Assembly (NCBI GenBank): GCA_024760905.1
Contig: CM045739.1
Location: 244,501-308,500, forward strand
From: Plotosus lineatus
Taxonomy: Eukaryota; Chordata; Actinopteri; Siluriformes; Plotosidae
DNA length: 64,000 nucleotides
Reading direction: 5' to 3'
Of this stretch, positions 55,232 to 64,000 are shown one piece after another; within the stretch, counting starts at the first letter, position 1, and every line of letters starts with the position of its first letter. The notes beneath the pieces are model-generated. The model did no database searches. It saw only the letters and a program-made list of their open reading frames with translations, and was not told the origin of the DNA. Both the position numbers and the translations under genes were made by a program.

Positions 55232-57313
55232 GAAGGTGTACTTGGCAGACACAGGGTGGGCAAGATGAACAACAATGGTCTTCTTTTGCTGTGCAGAGCA
55301 CAATTTAGCTATCAGTAACACCACATTCAGGATGGCTTATACGTACAAGACCACATGGGATCAAGACTCACACTCTAGACAATGGCACCTCATTGAATAT
55401 GTTATTCTTCGCCAGTGAGACGTTCTAATAACAAGAGTAATGAGGGGTGCAGAATGTTGGACGGATCATAGGCTTGTGCGCACAATCCTTTGATTGCACA
55501 TAGCTCGCCACTTCCCAAGGAGGCCAAATCAAACTCGTGCAGCTTTCAACACAGCCAGACTCCAGGACCCCTCCTCCCTTGGTATGTTCAACGACAGTCT
55601 GGACCAAAAGCTGTCCACTACAGGACCACTGACTGGAAACCTGACTCACAAATGTTAGACACTCGGGTATGATACAGGAGACAGCTAAGACTGTGCTTGG
55701 CCCTAAACGGAGACATCACCAAGACTGGTTTGATCAGAACAACACTGCCATAGAGGATCTCTTGGCCAAGAAAAACAAGGCATTCCTGGAGTGGCAAAAC
55801 ACCCCAGATTCAGTGCCAAAGAAAAACAGATTCAAGTCCTTGCAGAGTGAGGCTCAGAGGGAGATAAGGAAAATGCAGAATAAGTGGTGGGATGAGAACG
55901 CTGAAGAGATCCAAGGGTTTGCTGACTCAAATAATGCAAAACAGTTTTTCAGTTCCTTCAAGACAGTGTTTGGTCCCTCCTAATCTGGCTTCACTCCTCT
56001 GCTTTCCTCAGACGGAACAATACTGACCAAGGACAAAACTGGCATCACAGTTGACCAGTGAACATTTGACCAGATAAAACAACAAGCAGAGCACACTGAA
56101 TTAGATGAACCACCCTATATGGATGAAATCAAAGGAGCCATTAAACAGATGAGCTGTGGAAAAGCTCCTGGCAAGGATGGCATTCCTGCGGAATTCTACA
56201 AAGAACTTGGTGGCATAGCCCTGGAAGCCTTTTACAGTGTGTTAGTCAGCATCTGGGTAGAGGAAGAACTGCCTGCAGATTTTCGCATTGCATCAATAGT
56301 TGCCCTCTTCAAGAACAAGGGATCAAGAGCAGACTGTGGAAATTACAGGGGCATATCTCTCCTCGCCACAGCTGGCAAAATACTGGCCCGAGTGCTACTC
56401 AACAGACTCATCCCAACCGTGGCTGAATGAAATCTCCAGGAATCACAGTGCGGCTTTTGCCCAAACCACAGCACTGTCGACATGGTCTTTCCCTTCAGAC
56501 AGGTCCATGAAAAGTGTATGGAACAGAACATGAACCTATACTTGGTATTTATAGACCTCACCAAGGCATTTGACACAGTCAACAGAGAAGCTCTCTGGAC
56601 TATTCTCAGAAAGCTTGGCTGTCCTCCAAAATTCACAGCGTTCGTCAACCTGTTCCACCCGGATATGACTGGAGAAATACTCTCAAATGGCGAACCATCA
56701 GACTGCTTCGAAATCTCAAATGGAGTAATGCAAGGTTGTGAATCAGGTTGCACCAAGCCGGTCTGTCTGTCAAATGCTGCGGTTTCCCACGTTGCAACAT
56801 TGATGTTGAAGTCCTTCAGGTATACTTTGATGGAGTCTTTGTAGCGTTTGCACTGGCCTCCTGCTTTCCTGCTACCACGACTGAGTTCACCGTACAGTAA
56901 CTGCTTGGGTATCCTGGAGTCTGACATACGGCAGATGTGTCCTGCCCATCGTGTCTGAGCTTTGCGCATGATGGTAATAACGCTGGGGAGGTCTGCTCTC
57001 TCCAGAACCTCGGTGTTTGTGATCCTATCTTGCCAGTGAATATCAAAGATGTTTTGGAGACAACAGAGATGGAACTGCTGGAGAAGTTTCTCATGTCTTC
57101 TGTAGATGGTCCAAGATTCACAGCCATAATGAAGTATGGTTAAGACGATTGCTCTGTACAATTTGATCTTGTTGTATTGTGAGATGCCTCTTCGTTTCCA
57201 GACTAACTTCTTCAATCTCCCAAAAGTGCTGCTTGCCTTCACAATGCGGTTGCTGAGTTCAGCAGCGATGTTGGCGTAGCAAGAGAGAGTGCTGCCGAGG
57301 TAGGTGAAGTTAA
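55232..57313. mobile_element. APE-type LINE with its 3' part inverted
   Basis: The plus strand 55232-56742 carries the endonuclease end (CAEHNLAISNTTFRM, WDQDSHSRQWHLIEYVI), the linker (KMQNKWWDENAEEIQGFADS) and the RT up to motif B: SCGKAPGKDGIPAEFY, QCGFCPNHSTVDMVF, VFIDLTKAFDTVNREALW, ISNGVMQGC. From 56743 the rest lies on the minus strand, reading 57313 to 56743: NFTYLGSTLS, VLTILHYGCESWTIYRRHEK, RWAGHICRMSDSRIPKQLLY, KDFNINVATWETAAFDRQTG. The catalytic FADD segment between them is lost. The two halves face each other tail to tail. Stops at 55981, 56059 and 56428 add to the damage. Confidence 0.85.
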
Positions 57314-57314
57314 A

Positions 57315-60300
57315 GGTAAAGGGGGCTGTCCAGCTGAAGAAGGAGGCCTATCGGGTTTTGTTAGCCTGTGGGACTCGCAAAGCAGCAAACAGGTACCGGC
57401 AGGCCAAACGTGCTGCAGCTGAAGCTGTTGCAGATGCAAAATCTTGGGCGTGGGAGGAGTACGGTGAAGGCCTGGAGAGTGATTATTGGTTGGCCTCAAA
57501 AAGGTTCTGGACCGCCATCCGCCTTAGGAGGGAGAAGCAGTTCTCCATAAACACTGTTTACAGTGGAGGTGAGGAGCTGCTTACCTCGACTGGGGATGTC
57601 GTCGAGAGGTGGAGGGAATACTTTGAGGGCCTCCTCAATCCCACCAACATGCCCTCTGTGGACAATGAAGACCCAGGGGGTTGGGGTGGGGGTCCGCCCA
57701 TCACTGGAGTGGAGGTCACAGCTTTATGTGGTTGTCAAAAAGCTCCTCGGTTGGACAAGATCCGCCCAGATTATGTCAGGACCCTGGATGCTGTTGGACT
57801 GTCTTAGTTGACACGTCTCTGCAACATCACGTGGTCATCACGGGCTGTACCTCTGGATTGGCAAACTGGAGTGGTGGTCCCGATTTTTAAGAAGGGGGAC
57901 CAGAGGGTGTGTTTCAATTATCGGGGAATTACACTCCTCAGCCTACCTGGGAAAGTTTATGCAGGAGTACGAGAGAGGAGGATCCGACCGATAGTCGAAC
58001 CTCGGATTCAGGAGGAACAATGTGGTTTTCGTCCTGGCCGTAGCACTCTTGACCAACTCTATACGCTCCACAGGATTCTGGAGGGGGCATGGGAGTTTGC
58101 CCAATCTTTCCACATGTGCTTTGTGGATTTGGAGAAGGCTTTCGACCGTGTCCCTCAAACGATCTTGTGGGGCGTGCTCCGAGAGTACGGCGTTCCGGAC
58201 CCGTTGCTACGAGCCATTCGGTTGCTGTATCACCGGAGCCGTGGTCCGTATTGTCAAAAACAGGACGAATTTGTTTCCGGTGGGAGTTGGAGTCTGCCAA
58301 GGCTGTCCTTTGTCACCGATTCTGTTCATAATTTTTATGGGCAGAATTTCTAGGCACAGTCGAGACGTTGAGGGGCTCTGTTTTGGTGGCCATCAGATCT
58401 CATCTCTGCTTTTTGCGGATGATCAAGATGGCGGCCGTGAGGCTCGCCCCGGTACAAGCTCTGCTTCTATGTCTTGCACTTTTGTCAATGTTTTATGTTA
58501 AAAAGTCGGAATGTCTTCTCACATACACTCGTTGGGAGTTACTATCCCTTAGAGCTAACTCAGCAGCAACTGTTTCATCCATGATCTCATCGCTACCTGC
58601 GGAAATTCTAGACATGAACAACTCATCTGGATATCCGACCTCCTGGAGACGCAAGCGAGACAGGCGGAAGCGACGAGCCGGCGTCCTTTCCAGGTTCAGG
58701 GAGCGGCCGCATCGCCACCTTTACCAGCTCTGCTGCTGACAAACGTGAGATCTATCAGAAATAAAATTGACGAACTCTTCCTTCTTCTTCAAAATAAGAA
58801 GGATTACAAAGACTGTTCTGCCATCTGCCTGACCGAGACCTGGCTCGACCACAGCGTGCCAGACCAGGCGGTAACCCCGCCCGGCTTCTCACTCTACCGT
58901 GCCGACAGGTCAGTCAAGCTATCTACAAAAACTAAAGGTGGTGGAATTTGTTTCTTGATTAACCAACGCTGGTGTAGCAACACGACTGTATTAAACACTA
59001 CTTGTTCACCACAATTGGAATACATCAGCGTGAAATGCAGACCCGCCTACCTCCCGAGAGAATTTGCCTCCGTTATACTGATTGGCGTTTACATCCCGCC
59101 ATCGGCTAACGCCAACTTCGCCATCACGGAGCTTACAACCTACATATCAACCGTTGAAAACTCTCATCCCGATGCAGTAGTTACTGTGCTCGGTGACTTT
59201 AATCATACCAACTTGTCCACTGAACTCCCCAACTATATTCAACAGGTCACATGTCCTAGCAGAGGCACGAACACACTGGACCATTGCTACGTCACCATCA
59301 GCGATGCTTACCGAGCTTTCCCGAGGGCTCCGCTTGGAACGTCCGACCACGCCATGCTGCTCCTCATCCCGAAATACAAACAAAAACTTAAATCCACAAA
59401 CTCCACATCCAAAACAGTTAAGTCCTGGTCCAAGGCAGCCGTTGAGACTTTGAGAGGCTGCTTTGAATGCACTGATTGGGATGTATTCAGTGCAGGTGAG
59501 AACTGCCTCGACGTGCTCACGGACGTGGTGACGTCATACATCAACTTCTGCGTGGATCTGTGTATTCCAACAAAACTGTGGAGGCATACAGTAATAACAA
59601 ACCTTGGTTTACAAAAGATATCTTACTCATACGTAAGAAAAAGAACTCTGCTTTCCTCAGCAGAGACAAGGAGTCATACACCACTGCCAAATATCAATTG
59701 AGGTCTGCAATCAGGAAAGCTAAATCAAACTATGCAATAAAGCTGGAACATCAGATCACATCAAACAATACCCGATATGTATGGAAAAACTAAAGGACAT
59801 GACTGATTACAAAAAAAACCCTCCATTTCATCTGACATTGATATGGACCTTCCAAACACACTCAATGAGTTCTTTGGGAGGTTTGAACAGTCCCCAGTCC
59901 CCCTATCCCCTCCTCACCCCTCCCACACCCCTCATTTCACATCCAGGAGGAAGAGGTCAGGAACATCTTTAAGAAAAATAACAAGAGGAAAGCAGCTGGC
60001 CCAGACGGGATCACCCCTGCTGTTCTTAAGTACTGCGCAGCTCAACTGGCCCCAATATTCACCTCCATCTTTAATACGTCCCTCCGCCACTGTACAGTTC
60101 CACTATGTTTCAAGGTTTCATCCATAATCCCTGTCCCAAAATCATCAAAGATCTCATGTCTCAACGACTACAGACCAATCGCCCTAACATCCGTGGTCAT
60201 GAAGTCGTTTGAACGCATCATCCTCAATCATCTGAAGGCATCCACTACCCCCCTGCTCGACCCTCATCAATTTGCTTACCGTGACAACAGGTCTGTTGAG

Positions 60301-62351
60301 GATGCCGTCAACCTAGCCCTCTACCACATCTTACAGCACCTTGAGTCTCCTAACAGCTATGCTCGTATCCTTTTCATTGACTTCAGTTCTGCTTTTAACA
60401 CAATAAACCTGGTCAACCTCTTCAATAAACTGACGGACATGAACATTGACCCCTGTCTACGCCATTGGTTATGGAGCTTCCTATGGAAAAGGCAACAAAG
60501 GGTTAAGATGGGTAACCTCTCATCTCGACCTCTGACCCTCAGCACAGGTGTCCCCCAGGGTTGCGCCCTCTCACCATGGCTTCTTTCTCTGTACACAAAC
60601 CATATGACATCCCATCACAGTTCAGTTTCCATTTTTAAATATGCAGACGACACTACTATCATTGGACTCATAACTATGGATAATGAACACCAGTACCGCC
60701 AACAAGTAGCCCAAGCTGTCTCCTGGTGCCAAGAAAACAATCTCCAGCTCAACCCATCCAAAACACAAGAACTAATAATTGACTTCAGGCACACAGCCTC
60801 ACTCAAAACTCCCATTCACATCTCCAATGAACCCATAGCCATAACTGACTCTTTCAAATTTCTCGGCACTCACATAAACAATACACTAAAATGGAACACT
60901 AACACAGACTACATTCACAAAAAAGTCCACCAAAGACTGTTTTTCCTGAGACAACTCAAGAAATTTAGAGTGAAAACAAATCTCCTCCTCCGTTTCTACT
61001 CTGCCATCATTGAGCGGTTTGCTCTCTCTCTCTCTCTCTCACTTCATCCATAACGGTTTGGTATGGCAGCCTAGACAGCAAATCACAGAAAAAACTACAG
61101 CGCATTGTCAATAAATCATCTAGGATCATTGGCACCCCCCTTCCATCAGTCCAATCAATATATCATAAACGCTCAATCTTAAGAGCACAAAAAATCATCT
61201 CTGATCCCTCTCACCCTGCCCATCATTTGTTTCAACCGCTGCCCTCTAGGAGGCGATATCGATCTCTACCCACCAGAACATCCCGTTTCAAGAACAGTTT
61301 CTTCCCTACAGTCATAAGGACTCTGAACTCTTTGCACTGAATGTACATTACAGCCTTGTTTGTCTTTTTGTTGTCCGTTATTACTGTAGTTGTTATGGAT
61401 ATGTTTGTAATCATTTGGTTTCATGTGTGCTGTCTTTGTTGTATGATGTGTGTTGTTAATGTCCTTTGTAACTTTTGTCATAGCTGAGTGCTGTACCGAC
61501 AGCAAATTCCACCAACTTGGTTGTGTGGTCATTAATAAATAAATGAATGAAATGAAATGAAAAATGAAATGAATGATGTTGTCCTTTTGGCTTCATAAAG
61601 TCGGAACCTCCAGCTCTCATTGGAGTGATTAGCAGCTGAGTGCGAAGCAGTCGGGATGAGGATCAGTACCTCCAAGTCTGAGGCCATGGTTCTCAGTCGG
61701 ACAAAGGTGGAATGCACCCTCCGGGTCAGGAATGAGGTCCTGCCCCAAGTGGAGGAGTTGAAGTATCTTGGGGTCTTGTTCACGAGTGAGGAAGGATGGA
61801 GCGAGAGATCAACAGATGGATCGCTGCAACCTCTGCTGTTAAGCGGAGCCTGTATCGGTCCGTCGTGGTGAAGAAGGAGCTGAGCCGCGAGGCGAAGCTC
61901 TCAATTTACCAGTCAATCTACATTCCAACCCTCACCTATGGTCACAAGCTTTGGGTAGTGACTGAAAGAACAAAATCACGGATACAAGCGGCTGAAATGA
62001 GCTTCCTTTCGTCGGGTGGCGGGGTTCTCCCTTAGTGATAAGGTAAGAAGCGCTACCATCTGGGGAGAGCTCGGAGTAGATCCGCTGCTCCACCGCATTG
62101 AGAGGGGCCAGTTGAGGTGGCTCAGGCATCTAGTCAGAATGCCTCCCGGACGTCTCCCTGGTGTGGTGTTTCGGGCATGTCCAACCGGGAAGAGACCCCG
62201 GGGTTGACCTAGAACACACTGGAGGGACTATGTCTCTCGGCTTGTCTGGGACCGCCTCGGTGTCCCCCCGGGAGAGTTGGAGGAAGTGGCTGGGGAGAGG
62301 GATTTCTGGACCTCTTTGCTTAGGTTGCTGCCCCCGAGACCCGACCCTGGT
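57315..62351 (+). mobile_element. Rex3 LINE split by a younger LINE
   Basis: Left part 57315-58423: linker (VKGAVQLKKEAYRVLLACGT), RT (WQTGVVVPIFKKGDQRVC, QCGFRPGRSTLDQLYTLHRI, FVDLEKAFDRVPQTILWG, CQGCPLSPILFIIF) up to SSLLFADD. Right part 61575-62351 resumes with DVVLLASXSR-like codons, then STSKSEAMVLSRTKVECTLR, VEELKYLGVLFTSE, GQLRWLRHLVRMPPGRLPG and the [11 protein letters not shown] end. The split falls inside the codons of the catalytic box, with ATGAT on both sides. Frameshifts elsewhere (near 57740, 57806 and 62020) show it was already decaying or has decayed since. Confidence 0.92.
58424..61572 (+). mobile_element. CR1/Rex1-like LINE, near full length, inserted in Rex3
   Basis: The leader starts CAAGATGGCGGCCGTGAGGC. 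The endonuclease frame (58745-59701) reads VRSIRNKIDELFLLLQNKK, CLTETWLDHSVPD, GVYIPPSANANF, VLGDFNHTNLSTELP and TSDHAMLLLIPKY. The linker (NNKPWFTKDILLIRKKKN) and the RT (60193-61053) follow: KSFERIILNHLKASTTPLLD, DPHQFAYRDNRSVEDAVNLA, LFIDFSSAFNTINLVNLFNK, GVPQGCALSPWLLSLYTNH, KYADDTTIIGLI and LNPSKTQELIIDF. It ends in tandem AATGA units, the short-repeat tail of CR1/Rex1 elements. Frameshifts lie near 59580, 59790 and 59990, and a (TC)n run at 61019-61040 breaks the C-terminus. The RT is otherwise well kept. Rex1/Babar versus L2 is not settled. Confidence 0.9.
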
Positions 62352-62479
62352 TGATGATGTTTTAGTATTTGTTGAAATGTATGTTGTGTTTCGGTGTTTT
62401 GTTGTGTACTATGTGTTTTACGATGTAACCAAAATTTCCCCCAGGATAATAAAGTATTATCTTCTCTTACCTCTTATCT
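62352..62479. other. Spacer with TTATC repeats
   Basis: AT-rich sequence ending AATAAAGTATTATCTTCTCTTA and TTATCTTATC. This resembles a Rex1 3' tail but is too short to assign. Confidence 0.5.
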
Positions 62480-63626
62480 TATCTTACACACTCCTGCAAT
62501 TCCTCATTCCACCACCAAGTCTGCTTATCTTCTTTCCTTCCAGAGGAGACACCAAGTACCTGTTTCAACTGTCTTCACCTTCCTCACCATCAGCATCATC
62601 CTGCACACCACCATCCTATGCTGTCTAGCAACACTCTCACCCACTACTACTTTGCAGTCACTGACTTCCTTCAAATTACATTGTCTACACAAGATGTAGT
62701 CTACCTGTGTGCTCCTACCTCCGCTTTTATAAGTCACCCTATGCTCTTGTCTCTTCTGGAAGAAGGTATTCACCACAGCCATTTCCATCCTTTTTGCAAA
62801 ATCTATCAATATCTGTCCTTCTGTGTTCCTGTCCTGGATACCAAACCTGCCCATCACTGCCTCGTCCACTGTTCCCTGCATCAACATGTCCATTGAAGTC
62901 TGCACCAATGACCACTCTTTCACCCCTGGGGGTACCCTGCATCACTTTATCGAACTCACTCCAGAAGCTCCTCTTCTCTTGTAGCTCACATCCTGCCTGT
63001 GAGGCATAAGCTCTAACAACATTAAACATCACGCCTTCAATTTCCAACTTGAGACTCATCACTCTGTCGGACACTCTTTTCAGTTTTAGAATACGCCTGA
63101 CAAACCCCTCCTACAAGATGACTCCTACTCCATTTCTCTTCCCATCCATACCATGATAAAAGAGTTTAAACCCTGCTCCGAAGCTTCTAGCCTTGCTACC
63201 TTTCCATCTGGTCTCCTGAACACACAGTATGTCCACATTCCTCCTCTGCATCATGTCAGCCAGCTCTCGATCTTTTCCTGTCATTGTCCCAACATTCAAA
63301 GTCCCTACTCTCAGTCCTAGATTCATGTCTTTCCTCTTCTGTCTCTGCCTACGGACACGCCTTTCACCTCTGCGTCTTCGACCAACAGTAGTTCAGTTTC
63401 CACTGGCACCCTGTTGGTTAACAGAACTGATAGCGGTCGTTGGCGATGATGGTGGTTAACCCGGGCCGCGACCAATTCGGTATGGAGGTAATATTGATGC
63501 TTTGCACATCAAACCTGGCACATGATTTATGTTGGATGCCCTTTCTGACACAACTCTCTGCATTTATCCGGGTTTGGAACCAGCGTGAGAGAGAACACTG
63601 GCTTGTGCCCCCCCACACACTGTATT
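62480..63626 (-). mobile_element. RTE-X LINE, 5' half
   Basis: The 5' leader lies at the right (GTGTGGGGGGGCACAAGCC, CAGAAAGGGCATCC). The endonuclease follows (63111-63326: [29 protein letters not shown]; 62739-63074 and 62525-62923: [30 protein letters not shown]). A deletion near 62565 removes the first part of the linker, and the element stops in WWWNEELQE at about 62480. No RT is present. Stops and frameshifts are present. Confidence 0.9.
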
Positions 63627-63908
63627 GTGTTTACTCTCATTCTAAACTAATTTAAACCATCGATACATATTAAAAGATACATAATACAGTTATTTGGTAA
63701 GGAACAATGACCTTGAGAACAAATATACTGCACACAGGCCCCTTTTCACATGGTAATTCGGCTTCAACTTTCTGTCAGGGCCAAACATTGCTTTGGGTAC
63801 TATTTCACTTGAAAGTTGACATCCTTTGGCATCCATACAATTGTACTTTATGTCACATAACATCAAATTTAATTGGAATACGTTAGTTTTAGCTTTTTTG
63901 GTGTCAGT
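63627..63908. other. Unique sequence upstream of the THAP exon
   Basis: AT-rich, with no transposon recognised. It would hold the 5' UTR and promoter of the THAP gene. A minus-strand frame across it has no recognisable domain. Confidence 0.4.
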
Positions 63909-63979
63909 ATGGTTAATTCTTGTTGCTCTGTTGGCTGTCAAAATCGTGCAGGCGGTTGCAAAGAAGTAACTTTTCACCA
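63909..63979 (+). CDS. First coding exon of a THAP-domain protein (partial gene)
   Basis: ATG in CAGTATGG opens MVNSCCSVGCQNRAGGCKEV TFH and a split codon, followed by the donor CA|GTAAGT at 63980. This is the start of a THAP zinc finger, a C2CH DNA-binding domain that usually begins within the first few residues with CxxxGCxNR, and the split after about 23 residues fits a typical THAP first exon. The rest lies beyond the window. It could be a host THAP transcription factor or a P-element-type transposase such as THAP9; one exon cannot tell them apart. Confidence 0.6.
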
Positions 63980-64000
63980 GTAAGTGTGTTTCAGTTTAAT

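Noticed and set aside
58430..58740. Signal-peptide protein starting MAAVRLAPVQALLLCLALLS
   Set aside because: It is the leader of the CR1/Rex1-like LINE just upstream of its endonuclease, inside a clear insertion.

Overview
The window is vertebrate nuclear DNA, almost certainly from a ray-finned (teleost) fish. The reasons are spliced exons of two recognisable vertebrate genes, the teleost-typical retrotransposons Rex1 and Rex3, a Tc1-type DD34E transposon, tRNA-derived SINEs, and many (TA)n, (GT)n and (GA)n runs. Nothing bacterial, no CRISPR and no operon is present. Most open frames are remnants of reverse transcriptases or transposases, or antisense shadows of them.

Host genes. On the minus strand, 3079-4241 holds two adjacent exons of the cyclin-dependent kinase CDK14 (PFTAIRE kinase): the phospho-site-rich N-terminal segment and the start of the kinase domain. 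On the plus strand, 40048-50814 holds a complete seven-exon gene of the PTTG1IP (PTTG1-binding factor) family, 190 codons, with signal peptide, PSI-like cysteine-rich domain, one membrane helix and a charged cytoplasmic tail. Its fifth intron is swollen to 7.9 kb by transposons. At the right edge (63909-63979) the first exon of a THAP zinc-finger protein begins.

Mobile elements. About a third of the window is one LINE family of the RTE clade (RTE-X/Expander-like), with ten or more copies in both orientations. Several have target-site duplications (TSDs) I could read directly: 12 bp around 44040-50252, 15 bp around 45710-48814, 12-14 bp around 36050-39071 and about 17 bp around 18660-21737. 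Rex3 (5295-7791; 57315-62351; 53647-54512), Rex1 (25528-28340), a second CR1/Rex1-like LINE (58424-61572) and four other LINE lineages are also present. DNA transposons include Tc1 (17102-18648), two hAT elements with 8-bp TSDs (16087-22956; 30340-32567) and pogo/Tigger-like remnants (4625-7853; 21985-22810; 22987-24175). A 354-bp solo LTR with a perfect 5-bp TSD lies at 10456-10809.

Layout: 1-10.2 kb, CDK14 exons among RTE-X and Rex3; 10.4-14 kb, a LINE split by the solo LTR, then a minisatellite; 16-25.5 kb, nested hAT/Tc1/RTE-X/pogo; 25.5-36 kb, Rex1, RTE-X, hAT, SINE and a further LINE; 36-39.8 kb, RTE-X and SINE; 40-51 kb, the PTTG1IP-family gene; 51-63.6 kb, a LINE graveyard; then the THAP exon.

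I do not see a new functional system. The most informative features are a SINE whose 3' body joins the 5' and 3' ends of the RTE-X LINE, (GT)n-dominated splice acceptors in the PTTG1IP-family gene, and a readable order of nested insertions.
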